DNA from: Leucocoprinus leucothites
Lineage: Eukaryota > Basidiomycota > Agaricomycetes > Agaricales > Agaricaceae
DNA: 64,000 bases
NCBI GenBank assembly: GCA_013368445.1
Contig: JAACJO010000007.1
Location: 558,001-622,000, forward strand
Direction of reading: 5' to 3'
The position numbers and the translations under genes are program-made. Of the stretch, positions 43,109-54,624 are shown one piece after another. Every line of letters starts with the position of its first letter. Position 1 is the first letter of the stretch. A model generated the notes under the pieces. The model was not told where the DNA came from. It saw nothing but the letters and a program-made list of their open reading frames with translations, and made no database searches.

Positions 43109-43975
43109 ATGTCCCAATTCCCTGACTACTACAAAATCCTCGGCATACCGCCGAGTGCTACTCAGGAAGAAGTACGCCAGGCATATAGAAAAGAATCCCT
43201 GAGGCTAGCTCCCTCCAAATGTTAAAGAACTTCATCAGTAATAACCTCCTTAGCCAGGACTCACCCTGACCGCCTCGTCAATACTAGCCCCGCAGAAAAA
43301 CAAGCTGCGACAGAGAAATTCCAGGTTCATCTGTCCTTGGTTCACAGCAGGCATAATGTTCTGACACGTGAAACTAGGCTGTAGCAGATGCCTACTATGT
43401 TCTTTCCGATCCGCAGCGACGCAAGGAATACGACACCCTATATACCACTCGATCCGACCGCACGGACAATCCAAACTCAACTTACAACTTTTTCGCTCAG
43501 TTTGCGAACATTTTCGGAGCGGGAACCCCTCAAACACCTGAGGAGGGTACTGCACAACCGAATGCAGACGGGGTTTTTGCAGATGTATTTGAAGAGGTAA
43601 GGTTGCAACTTATCTATAATTTGGGCCGACCCTCAGGTCTCTTTGCATGTCTTTGATAGCTCCTGCGCCCTGAAGTCGAGCGGCGAGTTCCTATCTGGGG
43701 TTGGGTTGGTGCAGCATGTGGTGGTGGAATCGGATTCATCGTTGCCAACGTTCCTGGACTAATGCTTGGTGCATTTGCTGGCAATCGGTTGGGCGCGGTT
43801 CGTGATGCCAAGGGCAAGTCCGTTGCTGCTGTATTTGGTGAGCTGAACGGAAATCAGAGGGCAGAGGTGAGTAACTACACTAGCTCTATGATCCAAGCTT
43901 AGTAGACCATGGTGAAACACTTCACAGATATTAAGGGCTATGGCTCTCAAGGTTTTGGGGTCTGCATTATCGTAG
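43109..43975 (+). CDS. J-domain (DnaJ/Hsp40) protein with C-terminal Gly-rich hydrophobic segment
   Basis: Hsp70 co-chaperone with an N-terminal J domain: MSQFPDYYKILGIPPSATQE, EEVRQAYRKESLR, the HPD motif in RTHPDRLVN, and YYVLSDPQRRKEYDTLY. After a Gly/Asn/Ser linker with YNFFAQFANIFGAGTPQ, the C-terminus has a compact hydrophobic stretch (VGAACGGGIGFIVANVPGLM, LGAFAGNRLGAVRDAKGK), a pattern found in a small fungal class of J proteins. Roughly 210 residues. HPD is only in frame if intron 43204-43257 is removed using a GC donor. A stop falls right after LGSALS. No zinc finger or C-terminal DnaJ substrate domain is present, so it is type III. Location is not predictable from sequence. Confidence 0.88.
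43204..43257 (+). other. GC-AG intron in the J-domain gene
   Basis: Exon ends ...ESLR(AG) and the intron begins GCTAGC, ending TTAGCCAG; 54 nt. The frame of the conserved HPD motif requires phase 2 at this junction. The only nearby GT donor gives a stop codon at the join. The donor is weaker than the other two GC-AG introns in the window. Confidence 0.65.
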
Positions 43976-44037
43976 GCTAGGTTGACAGTGCCCAGAAACT
44001 AATGCAATATATTGTATTTTATGGAGATACTATTATT

Positions 44038-44312
44038 TTAGGGGGTGACCATGTAATCAAAGTCGCTTGCGTCGATATCCAGATATACACAGTCGGCTTC
44101 GACCTCGTGTGAGTTCTCGTCATTACGTAGAACCGCATTGGACAGGGCCGTCAAGATTTCGCCGAAATTGAGACCTTCAAGTTCACCGTGGTTTGAAACG
44201 TCTGGCCATTCAAGCTGGGTATCCTTCTCCTTTGCCTCATCAAAGTCTTCATAGTGTCAGTCTCACGCATTTGATCCATAACCTGCCTCGCCTTCCTAGA
44301 GTACCTCTCCAT
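44038..44312 (-). pseudogene. Short minus-strand coding-like fragment with a frame break, uncertain
   Basis: Two open blocks on the minus strand read MERYSRKARQVMDQM (start at 44312) and, in another frame, FDEAKEKDTQLEWPDV through LDIDASDFDYMVTP to a TAA at 44038. The join sits on 20 nt (44247-44266) that looks like a tiny GT-AG intron (GTGAGA donor, CTGAC branch-like sequence, AAG end), far shorter than other introns here. It may be a small gene with a real mini-intron, a decayed gene with a deletion, or chance. No homology recognised. Nearly overlaps the start of the next plus-strand gene. Confidence 0.3.
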
Positions 44313-44359
44313 AAATTCTTTCGACGTTCGAGCCTCTCCGTTTGGTCCGACAACAACTC

Positions 44360-45798
44360 ATGACATCACATGCTTCAGCAAGCACTTCGAATTGTGTTCC
44401 ATTTACAGATGTTGCACAGCTGCAAGGGAGAGCTCAGAAGGAACAGCAACGCAAAACGTTGATGGGTATGTACTGCTTGACTTTCTCTGCCATGACGGAG
44501 ACACTGATATATTCCTTTACTCAAAGACCGTGTGCTAGTTACGCCAGTGAAGAAACACAGTGTGTCCTTATTTTCTAGGTAGTCGAACGTGAATTCTGAG
44601 GTACATGAACAGGTCGTGCGCACCTACGTATTCAGACCAGCCGTTCAAAACCCGTTACCCCTTCGCGTTCATTGCGCCACCCGTCACAACGCATAATCTC
44701 AAACCATTCATGTGAGTCGACTCGACCGTGTTCAGAGCCATTTTCGGTCCTCGTGGTCCTCACGGTTTACTCCCACAGTCGCGCCCTATCCCAAGAGGAA
44801 TATAATGTCGTGTAGCGTTGAAATGACCCCTCCTAGGACACCAAGTAATAAATTACGGCGAACGTTGAGTGGTATGACACGCCCCTAGATTCTTCTCATC
44901 CACATTTCTGAATTGTGATGGGATTGCCTCTGACTGGACGAAACAGAGCGAAGTTACTCCAACGGCCTGGTGGCGGAGGCGTCATCTATGACAAAGACAC
45001 GTTTGCTGCTGAGTAGAATGACTTCTCCACCAAATCGACTAGGGAAACGAACCAGACGCTTCTCTCGAAGCAGCCTTCCTCTAAAGGACATCAAGCTCCG
45101 GAGTTTATCTTTGAATTCCAGTGCCTGTTCTTTGGGCTCCTCGAACGTTCCCTTTCATTCGGGCGATACCAACACTATCATTAGTGATGTGGGAGTGAAT
45201 AGCAAAAGTTCGGTTCAAAATCTGGATCTCGAGCTTGACTTCCAGAGCCTCCGCCTAGGAGAAGGACAAACTGTCGACATCGAAGGCTGCTCTTCGTCAA
45301 CTGTCTACGATTCAACCCCCGAAGGCGAAGGTGTTTGCACATTCGTAGCCGGTAATCCATGCGTTCCAGGATCCTCGCAACATAGTGAAGATCTGATCAC
45401 CAGTTAGTAGTCCTTGCCAGTATCTTTTGTTATCTCTTTGCTAATGATTCATTCTGGTTGATTAAACCCCTTGCCTATGTCCACACCAACTCCTTTCATG
45501 ATCGCCCATACTTACCTGTGCCATTATTGGATGCGGCTTAACTCGACTAGGGTTACGGCGAGCACTAGCTGTAGAGACACATGCCCGGCAGCAGGCCGAG
45601 CATCACCATCTGCAGGAGATGAAACGCCGCATTGAGATGGAAGAGATTGTGGCCCAGCTTCAACGCGAGCGAGAAGAGCTCACTCGACAGTTATCAGTAA
45701 CCCAGCCACCTCCACCAAGCTCTCCGGTACTCCTATCAAGCAGCCCCTGTGCTTCCTCAAGAGTTCTGATCACTCCCACTCTCTCAGCTTTACGGTGA
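44360..45798 (+). CDS. Uncharacterised basic Ser-rich protein with C-terminal coiled coil
   Basis: Exons join cleanly over about five introns: MTSHASASTSNCVPFTD, DVAQLQGRAQKEQQRKTLMD, RVLVTPVKKHSRAHL, SRSKPVTPSRSLRHPSQR, then a middle region with NKLRRTLSERSYSNG and KLRSLSLNSS-type patterns, an acidic stretch (LDLELDFQSLRLGEGQ), and a final exon with a coiled coil (ALAVETHARQQAEHHHLQEM and QLQREREELTRQL) followed by PPPPSSPVLLSSS. Length about 355 residues. VTPVKK and SPxR/K clusters suggest proline-directed kinase sites, but I do not recognise the family. A cytoskeletal or nuclear role cannot be argued from sequence. Start is the first ATG before the conserved-looking exon; the 5' limit is less sure than the rest. 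Confidence 0.65.
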
Positions 45799-46320
45799 TT
45801 GACTCAGAATGAAGAGGCAGTTTCCAGTATCAAGTTTGAACCATAGATGATATTCTCGGATGGTACTACATGCATCCATAATGAATTAGACATACGGAAT
45901 TCAAGCATTTTATGCCAACACCTTTTACTAGGCTAAGATTAACATTAATCAAATGTTTATGTTATACTTTAGTTTATCCAAAAGAACTGGCCACGAGTAA
46001 TTCAGCGTATGCCTCGTGACAATGTACGTAAGAGTGATACAATAGAGGTTACATGACAGAGAAACTACAAAACTTGAAGAAGAGAATATGTATGATTGTA
46101 TAAGTATACAAGATCTGGTGGATGAATGTTGTATGTGGATAATGAAAACGAACGAATTGGAGCACAGTGATATAATTATAAGGACACCAAGTCCAATATA
46201 TGCGAGGGAACTGAGAAAGAAACAAACCCGATAGGATCCTGCGAAAATAAAGAAAGAATGCCAGAGAGGAAATGTTTTTGGTGACTAGGAATCGACAAGG
46301 GCCAACAAGACGAGTAAGGA
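45799..46320. other. Intergenic, convergent 3' flanks
   Basis: 522 bp, AT-rich, no coding exon that I trust; likely both 3' UTRs. Confidence 0.45.
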
Positions 46321-47514
46321 TCAATGCCAAAGCTCTCCCGGTTCGCCTCCGTCCATGTGTTGGAAGTTTGTGAAGTTTTGAAGATGGCTGTAATCATTGA
46401 TGCCGCCCGCACCATTCGCGAGAGCAAGCGTGATTTCGGACACAGCCTTGTCCGAGGGCAGAGAATGCATTTGATCAATAGACGAAGCTGAGACTGGAGG
46501 TGAAATGGAGGGGGGAAGGGAAAAGGATGAAGAAGCACTGTCAACATTAAGACGTTGAGATTGAATGGTGGATGAGAGTGATGATGGGGCGGTAGAAGAG
46601 GGGGAGAATGCTGAAAGGGAAAGAGAGGCATCAAAGATGGATGGCAAGGTAAACCCACCGCCTTCCGAAACGGAGGGAGAGGATTGGATCTGATGGGCAA
46701 GAACAGAGGTTTCTTGGGACTCCTGCTGCCGGTCTCGTGGACTGTGGTATGGAACATCCATCGAACCAGCTCGCTTCTCATGGTGAGGAGAGTAAGGGTC
46801 AGATTTAATGGGCAATTCTCCAGCGAAAATCTGGATGTCCTCGTTATCATCGGACTCGTCAGAGTTGGCGATATAGGATGTGTTCCGAGTAGTTTGTGGG
46901 TGAAAACCACATTTGCGATTTCTACGTGTGGGATCGGCTACTTGGCAGGAGCGGAGGTGTTCGTAATCACGCATACGCTGGATGAAACCTTCTCCATTCT
47001 CTGCAACATTCCGATGCAGCTCCCAGAAGGCAGTGGAACGAAGGCGAGTCAGCTCAGTTTGATTAGGGGAGTTTACAAGTTCGCCATTCGATCTGGAGGG
47101 GGAATAGCCTGCGCGACGTCGAGAAGACCGGCCCGACTTCGGGAATATGTTGAAGTCAGCAGAGGTGGTGGAAAACACGAATGTTGAAGGTGCAATGGTG
47201 CTTGTGGTATCGTGCTGCTCCGGAGAAAAATCCATGCTGATCTCTTGGGACTAGCCGTGGGTGTCAGCGAGAACAGCAGGTTCAATTGAAGACGAAATTA
47301 CCGGAATATCACGACGTCTCCGCTTGCCTCGTCTCCAGGCATCAACGTCCCACTTATGTGGCAGCGAGGTGTGACTTGGACCAAAAGCATAGATAGGATA
47401 TGCACGCTTGGCGGCTGTCTTGAGAGAATCATCGGGGGAGCGGCGGGCGGTGGGAGAAGAAGTGGAGGCTGAGCGGGATCTGCGACGGTGGGCGCTAGAT
47501 CGAATGAAAGCCAT
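46321..47514 (-). CDS. Uncharacterised nuclear-type Ser-rich protein
   Basis: Two exons, joined by a 51-nt intron in phase 0 after RRRRDIP. Start MAFIRSSAHRRRSRSASTSS is Arg/Ser-rich and is followed by a compact segment (KRAYPIYAFGPSHTSL, PHKWDVDAWRRGKRRRRDIP), the only part that looks conserved or folded. Exon 2 (SQEISMDFSPEQHDT, RLRSTAFWELHRNVAENG, EGFIQRMRDYEHLRSCQ, then Ser/Pro/Thr-rich sequence and QNFTNFQHMDGGEPGELWH) is mostly disordered. About 380 residues. The two arginine-rich clusters suggest nuclear localisation. No enzyme or DNA-binding signature. Unrecognised. Confidence 0.7.
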
Positions 47515-48586
47515 AGAAAACGTGATCAGGGACTCGAGCGCGCGACAAATGGTCCCTCGAGACAGGGGACAAGAAACCGTAAATCCCACTTCGCCCTTTT
47601 CTTTATATAAACAATGACGCCAATTCACACGTGATCGAACCTCGCCCATTGACGCCTCCGCTCTATGTGCTTCATTACTAACAGGGCCATCCTTCCACTC
47701 TTCTCTAAAGTTCCTCCAAACTAAATCTCTTTGGTCCTCGCATCATTATCGATCTCAATACGATGGTTTCTTTTCGGGCCGATAATTAGCCCAGTCAATC
47801 TACCGAGGAGAACCGATACATCCACAAAATAACACCCACGGAATACATTTAGGGCTTATAATTATCAAGAAGTCGGTATAACCATGACTTCGAAAGTGTT
47901 ATCTTGCTCCATTTGTCTTCCCCTCCCATTCTGGGAAGGCAAGAGCCAATATTATGCAACGGCCTGTGCAAAGCTTCAATGATGACCTCGGTGAACGAGC
48001 GCACCGCCCATGTTAACCACCACTAACTATCACTCCTCTCCGTTAGTCTTTCACATGCGTGAATTCCATCAATCAACCAACTCAAGACTTGTATAGGAAT
48101 GAATGATTGCCTACCTACCGAGACTTGATTTACTTGTTATGAAATGAAAGCCTCTTCACTCCTTCAGGAGCTTGGATGCTGATCACCTCAATGTGATTGA
48201 ACTTATTCCATTCGTCGAGGCCCTTGGTTGCTCATACTCACCACCTTGTCTCCGGTTTTAGGCTATATCAAGCACTAAGCGGTGATCAGCGCACCAAGAA
48301 CGGACTCAACTCAACTCAGGCTGAGCGGCACCGTCACTTCCGCTTGCGCATAATACCTCCGCATGACTCTCTTGAGTGCAAAGGTAATTAGGAATGGCAG
48401 TCGGCATCGGCATCACATCGGCTAACTACAACACTGGCACTGCAATAATTTGAGACTGATAGAGAAGAAATCTAGTTTTCAGATCCTTTGTGACGTCAGC
48501 CAGCACTCCTATGACATCGTGTGTATCTCACTTACCCTCAGTACTTGGGTTGCTCCATCATTACCCGAGAGCTGGAATGAATGCTA
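47515..48586. other. Gene-poor 1.07-kb region
   Basis: No coding exon with codon-like continuity, no tRNA-like TTCRA box, no tandem repeat of note. It should contain the promoter of the Ser-rich gene on the left (CT-rich near 47580-47720) and the 3' flank of the helical gene on the right. Confidence 0.45.
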
Positions 48587-51347
48587 TTAGAACGTCTGAC
48601 CAAAAAGTGGTTGACGCACCACCTGTAGAAGAAGAGCTCCAGTAGATCCCATCGCGTTCCACAAATAACAACGCTCGTTGCCGGATTCAACTGGGGAGGA
48701 AGGCAGGCGCCTTAATTCCCTGCATAATACCATCGTCCATGGGGAGCTCACAAAAAGTGCCCTAGCCACTTGTGAGTCCTCATTTTCCTGTGTGAGGAGT
48801 TGGATAACGACTAGACAGAAAGTTGGGCAGGATTGTTGGAGTATATTTCTGTTATCCCAGGATGTCTCTTCTTGCAGGACCTTCAAGAGAATGGCGCGAA
48901 AGTGGTCCAGTGTCTCCGATAATAGGAGCCATTTATGGGGATACGTTCCCTGCAAAATGTACTGAGCCAATGCCACTAAAACCAGAAAAATATTGTCAGC
49001 CGGTTGTTAGGATGACGTGAGGATACAGTCTACTAGTAGAACTGAAATTGTCACACGACTGCTTGAGACACAATCTCCATAACCCTCCGTCATCGGTCAG
49101 GGAGGTAAACGGTCTTGAAGGGCTGAAGTATCTTTCAGCTGCCATGAGAGCCGTCACCAGAGGGCCTAATAACATTTTCCCGTATTCATCATGACGGTCA
49201 CCGATGATTAAACGATTGTATAGTCGCAAAAAGAACGATGAAATGTTTTCCCGAAGAATTATCCCTCGTATGCCACCGTTGCAAAGGATGGTTAGGAACC
49301 CAAGAGCAAAGCGGATCACAGAAATATGCGCCGGCAAGATTAGAGCTTTGCTCAAGTACCTAAGAATAGCTGGTCATGGGGTATTCAACCAACGCTATAC
49401 TCCGTCTACCTACCCCTTTACTTCGGAGAAGACTGCATAGGTATGAATTGTAGCCCATTGTAAACAGCACCTGATTTAACAATATAACTCACCGTGATCC
49501 AGGCCGCGAGAAAAGTGAGTAGCTCGGTCTGTTTGTAATTCCGTGAGAGACTGCCGAACCACACCCTCGTCCATGGAAAGCAGCAGGTCCAAGTAATCAT
49601 CTTTCGCTGGTTCATACAAGCGAGCTCGTAAGGTCGTGTGCAAAGTGGTAACGGGATTTACCTGTATTCCAATCGAGTTTGATACACAGGAGCAATATGC
49701 CGCGGCACGCCTTCAATCCATGTCGCCACAGGTAATCAGGCAATCGACAGTTACAACCGTCAGTAACTTCACGGAGAACTAGCAACATGAAGGAACACAG
49801 TTGACCCGATGATCTTAGCAGACCGGATTGGCTTTCATGACTCGCTTGCAACTGGCCTACGACATGACCAAGTGCATTCTTGAAGTATTCTCTTGAGCAG
49901 ACAGCCCGGAAGATAGCCCAGCTACTCACGGAGAGCGCAGCGAAACTCGAGAATGCATTTTCGGACATGCGAGTTAAAGCGAGGCGGCATGTTCTATGGT
50001 TAGAACAAGCTGCACCACAGTCTATAGTTTCAAGCCACCGTAGAGTCTGGGGACTGTCAGAAAGACACGTTAGATTCTTTACATTCATTACGCTTACTTA
50101 CCACTGCGGTAACGCTCTCGGTGTTAGCACATCGTCGATCAACCCATGTCTCCCAGGTCCAGGGTACCAATTTTCCCCAGCCAAAACAAACGGCATGTGC
50201 AGACATGAGAGCACTGTTGGGACGCTTGTCTTTAGGATAGAGGATCGAGTCGATTAACGCAAGCAAATGGGACTCGATGTACGGTTTGCAGATAACGCGA
50301 TTATCAGCCAAGTCCGAGCTAGACCTTTGAACAGCAGATTGAACGGTCTTGAACAATTCATCAGCAAGTAAGCGGGTTGCTTTATAAGTATCCTCACAGC
50401 GTAGAGATTAAGAAAGAAGGCACGATCTAGCTCATCCTTGAAAATGATCGGAGACCCTGTTACAGCGTCAAAGACAACATATTCCTCGATAATGGCTTCG
50501 AGGGCTGGTAGTATATCTGGGGGGAGGTGAGCACTATCGGGGATCAGAGATAACCACACTAAAGGGATGCGAATAAAAATACGTGGAGGTATCTTGACTT
50601 CCGTCGAGGTCTGGCTGTATGACAAAGGCACCAAAAAGAAGGCGAATAATGAGCCGCTTAGAAGCGGGAGAGACATGGTTCAAGGTGAGTGTGAGCGGTA
50701 ATGCACTCCAGCAGTCTGTCCCGGCTCAGCAGGCTTCGACAGAGAATGCGGGTAGTGCACTCGCCTGGTAATTGACTCGCTGCTCTAACAGTGTCGTATT
50801 CCATCTGACCTTCCAGTGATTCGCTCCTTGTTGAGCGAAATCCGATTTCGCCTAGATCACTTGCGGTGAATAGAACCAGAGAACCGACTTTGGAGATAAC
50901 TAGGTCAATCAAAGTGGGGAGACACCTCGTCCCGCTGGCGCGTAGCTTAGACCGAAGTTGGAGTAGTCGATCTATTCTCTCTCTTGTCACTTGTGAAGTA
51001 ATGACCTGTGAGTCAAATTATTTTGGTGCAAGGGCATGTACCACACCCAGGCATAGAAAGGCGTCAATTATTTGCTGGTCTGAATCGTGATCGTGTGCTT
51101 TAAAAATTAGATCCAAGTGGTCGCATAGAGCACTCAAATCTGTAGAAGTTTCAATAGCCAGCATAATGTCAATGGGACGAGGAGGCATACGACTAATGGA
51201 GTGGCTATATGCGTCTCTGTCGTCTTCAAGAATCTGCAGAATGGCATCCAGCGAAAACGAGGGTTTCCCGTCCACGTCGGGCTCGAACATCTCCGTAGAG
51301 TCAACCTTTGCATTATCATAGTCCTGGTCCGATTCAGTGACGCTCAT
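48587..51347 (-). CDS. Uncharacterised large alpha-helical protein (ARM/HEAT-like)
   Basis: A single gene of about 775 residues reconstructed through nine introns. It opens MSVTESDQDYDNAKVDSTEM and SLDAILQILEDDRDAY, then long amphipathic helices: ALCDHLDLIFKAHDHDS, RERIDRLLQLRSKLRASG, LIDLVISKVGSLVLFT, SQLPGECTTRILCRSLLSRD, DILPALEAIIEEYVVFD, YIESHLLALIDSILYPKDKR, CRLALTRMSENAFSSFAALS, LWRHGLKACRGILLLCIKL, SMDEGVVRQSLTELQTD, SKALILPAHISVIRFALG and TLDHFRAILLKVLQEE. The pattern resembles HEAT/ARM superhelices but no family motif is visible. All joins keep frame, and the exon at 50658-50676 overlaps two frames resolved by a 49-nt intron. Its start is 104 bp from the RPC5 stop, head-to-tail. Function unknown. 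Confidence 0.72.
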
Positions 51348-51451
51348 AGATGTAATAAAATATGCGTTTAGAGTGCGAGCGTGGAGAGTTTATCGAATCT
51401 GGAAGAGCAGCTAATTTCGAATGGCTTCCAAGGTGTCATTACATCAGTGTA

Positions 51452-52430
51452 TTAGATATCCGCTTTTGGCTTTAAGCCTTGGATCCCGTCCAGAAATTGC
51501 GTAACACCGTCTCTTGCTAAGAGAGGCTCTGTGCTCTGGGAAAAGATAGTCTCAAAAGCTACTGCAGATTCAACTGCCTGGATAGGAGATGAGAAGATGA
51601 GCGGCCAGAAGGGAAAGATACGAACTGCGATGTCGAAAAAACGAAGTTCATCCCATTCCTCATCCTCCTCGGAGCGAATGACTCGCAGCATATCTCTACG
51701 AACGGCAGAGAGCCCGCCGAGTGTTGAGGTACCGCTCTTGTCATCGGACTTTCGGGCGGAAACCTGAACTTCTTTCCCGGGTCCGGTGGATTTCTTTTCT
51801 TTTTTCGGTGCCTCTACCGGAGCCGGATCCTCTGGGTCTGGAGGAGGACCATCATCAGACTCTGAATCCGATCCGCCTTGCCGGCCACGTCTGCTGCGAC
51901 GCGATAGAATATCCAGGTAGGCGAGGGTTGGTCGAAACTGATGAGCCTCACTGATTGGATGGAGGTTCAGCTTGCCTACGAGAGTCATAAAACATGAGCG
52001 CAAAGAAAGATCGAGCCAGCGGGCTTCAAGAACCATTTCGTATGATACCGAGCATCTGGACACCTCGCTGAGGCAATTGTTCACTTTGAAGTCGAATTTC
52101 TCCTAAGCGAGCCTCTTCCCCCTCCTTAAATCTCTTTGGCTCCTGCTTTTTCTCTGTGTCATCTTCAATCTGTGCTGTCCCAAGTTCTCGAGATTTGTCA
52201 CTATTCCATACTTCAGGTCGAGTATCTGCTGGAATATGGAGTTCCATCCGTCGGATTTCTGGCTTGATTCGAGCGGCAATTCGCTTGCCGCTCATTTGAG
52301 CACTTGGAGGAACTTGAAGAGGGCGATTGAGGAGAGGAAACTGATGCAACTGGACATTGGGTAGGAGTGTGTTGGTAAAATGGACAGGCAGGACGGCCAC
52401 GAGCTCGTCCGCTCCTCGACTTGACTCCAT
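51452..52430 (-). CDS. RPC37: DNA-directed RNA polymerase III subunit RPC5 (Rpc37)
   Basis: Pol III-specific subunit that forms the TFIIF-like C37/C53 dimer, used in termination and reinitiation in the nucleus. Three exons give about 280 residues, the yeast Rpc37 length. Conserved signature at the N-terminus: LVAVLPVHFTNTLLPNVQLH, QFPLLNRPLQVPPSA, RRMELHIPADTRPEVWN, then ARLGEIRLQSEQLPQRGVQM joined in phase 1 to LGKLNLHPISEAHQFRPTLA, YLDILSRRSRRGRQGGSDS. An acidic/Lys-rich linker and a C-terminal ARDGVTQFLDGIQGLKPKAD follow. The start chosen is MESSRGADELVAV at 52430; an upstream exon is conceivable but its reading frame does not match. Intron phase is conserved across the three exons. Confidence 0.88.
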
Positions 52431-52595
52431 GTAGGTTGCAAGAACCTGTTTTCCAATCAGGCCAGAAATTAATAGGCGTGAGAACTAAATATGCTTGTTT
52501 GCAAAGGCCTAAATAATTACTAACTACAGGGAATGTGTCCGGGTCCACGATTCGTCCATCCCGTTTTTACATACGTATGAGCTACTCAGCAAGAA

Positions 52596-54624
52596 TTATG
52601 TTTCTGCACTGCGTCCTGTATGCCAATTTGATGGAAAGCTCTGTATTGTATCTACATCTTCGCCTTGTACAGCAACAGGCGTCGGTGTATGAAACCTGGA
52701 GTCTTGCGCAGACGGTGGTAGCGCCACGGATTCACTGAGGTTTTCAATTGCTATCTCAGGTGACAAAGGAGACGGTAAGCCCGATCCGCTGGAGGAAGTA
52801 ATCCCGGATTGGTAGGACGGTCGTCGATCTTGACGCGTCTCAGAGAAGGGATTGCTAAGTTCAGTGTCCTTAGATAGAAAGGTATCCCGCCGGTTTGAGG
52901 TGCGGGTCGATACCCAGAAGTCATTTGTTCTCGCAGACTTCGGCATGGACCAGACAGCACGCGATGCCCTGGCAGCTGCGTACCGCATGAGAGAATCACG
53001 TTCCTGTCGCCGTACCACTCGACCAGAACTGTGAATGACGAAAATCGACACAAGGCCCCCTGATATATTCCTGAGTTGTAATCGACAAACCTGAAAGATG
53101 CTGAAAAAGCTTACAGGTAAGTGATATCCAACTTGTAACACTTAAACCGTTCTTGACGTTCACTCCGGTGAAGGTGAAGACGAGGGCGAGCGTGATAATG
53201 ATAGTGATGACACAAGTGTACAACAGCTTAATATACATTGAGCTTGACATAAAGAGAATCAATAACCAGTCACTTACCTCGTCTCGCATTACTTTCTTCA
53301 GATTTGCCATGTTAGATAGGAGCCTGCTGAGCCGACTAAATGATGAGGCCATTGATTTTCTTGCATGGCTCCGGCCATCGTCGGGGTGAACTACAGGTAG
53401 TTCTGACGATATTCGAAGCGTTGAAGAGCGCGGAGGAACGTGATTAATGGCCCTCTCGGGTGTACTAGCCTTCTCATCCATTCTGAGCTGAGGACCATCC
53501 AAAGTTATTCCACGATCTGCATCGTCGGGAGTATCGAGAAGTAGGTCCTCCATCGACATTCGCAACGATATCCGACCTCGGGCCCCAGGTGTCTTCCGAT
53601 ACTTGATAGCTGTGTAGACGACTATGTCACTGCCGTTAGCACCGCACGTGTGGCCCAAGTTCACTCGACGCACAACAGAGCATCATAAGGCAACATTCAC
53701 CCATCAGGAGGGCTACGGCAATCCGCATGTAATGCAAATCGGTCGTACGTAAACAGCTACCTATCAAATACTGTTGGCCGGATTTCTCGCGTACAAATTT
53801 CGGGAACTCACCAGCTATTCTGCGTGTCCCTCGCATCGTTATAGCATCAAGAATGACGAATGCTAAGTGAGCCAAGGCGAGTAAAGTGATGAAGCCACCA
53901 ATGATTTTTGAGTCGTTCATGCATCTGTAGGTTTTGATGCCAATGATCCCGGATAACTGTCGATATTTTTTACCGACCTTGCACCAGACAGAGAACAGGG
54001 AAACCTACCAGAATCGCGAGTGCGACTGCGCCTACGGTAGAGGAAATTGTAACGACGCTGAATAAAAACTGAGCTGAGGCAAAATCGAGGGAAAGCATGT
54101 AGAACGTACAGCGTGCAATTGATGTATTGATTAAAAAAGCAGAGTAGCGAGGGTACGAAGCTGGCCGGTGCAAGGGCTTGACTGATGAACAAAAGATATA
54201 AAATAGTTTTGTTCCTGTTTCTCCCTCGACGCAGGTAGTCAATAACAACAGCGACGTTTCTGAGGAAGAGCATTGCAAGTGCGGCTGTGAACAAGAGGTC
54301 GAGGTTGGCATTCCAGAGGTCGTCTGTTAGTGCCGGTGTAATGAGGGAACCATCGGCGGTAGCAAAATAGGTAGGGCTGAAGGAATTGATGTCCGACGAG
54401 TAGTATCGATGGAAATCTTGGATGACTACTGTTGTAGAAAGGTCAATAATGACCTGGGTTGGGGTACAGCATGTCGGAGAGGGTGTTGTCCGAGGTTGGA
54501 ACCTGTTTAGGTGAGTGGGGGAATAGGTTGGGGATGGGGCAAAGGCTGCAAGGAGCGTATTTCGAGACGCTTGGGGAGTTGGCCTGGCGCCGAGGGTTTT
54601 CTGGTCATTGGATGCGAAATGCAT
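52596..54624 (-). CDS. Seven-transmembrane protein, fungal integral membrane family, uncharacterised
   Basis: Reconstructed with seven or eight short introns. The predicted membrane helices are LDLLFTAALAMLFLRNVAVV, TILYLLFISQALAPASFVPS, FLFSVVTISSTVGAVALAIL with SGIIGIKTYR, KIIGGFITLLALAHLAFVIL, HYMRIAVALLM, LLYTCVITIIITLALVFTF and ISGGLVSIFVIHSSG. Intervening loops are short; FNQYINCT before TM3 and RGTRRIAG after TM4 match a pattern I remember from large 7-TM families of Agaricomycetes. The N-terminus (about 75 residues, Pro/Ser-rich, MHFASNDQ...) and a basic/Ser-rich C-tail (QERDSLMRYAAARASRAV, FVSTRTS-like, SPLSPEIAIENL) are disordered. Some joins use introns of only 37 nt, so exact boundaries are tentative. 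Function, including receptor activity, is unknown. Confidence 0.68.

Noticed and set aside
46176..46910. 244-residue minus-strand open frame
   Set aside because: It is another frame of the Ser-rich gene at 46321-47514; the chosen frame joins cleanly to exon 1 and the rest does not.
52430..52548. Upstream exon for RPC5 starting with a GTG or with MDESWTRTH
   Set aside because: The GTG frame has an upstream stop and no ATG; the ATG frame needs an improbable acceptor. MESSRGADELVAV is the simplest start.
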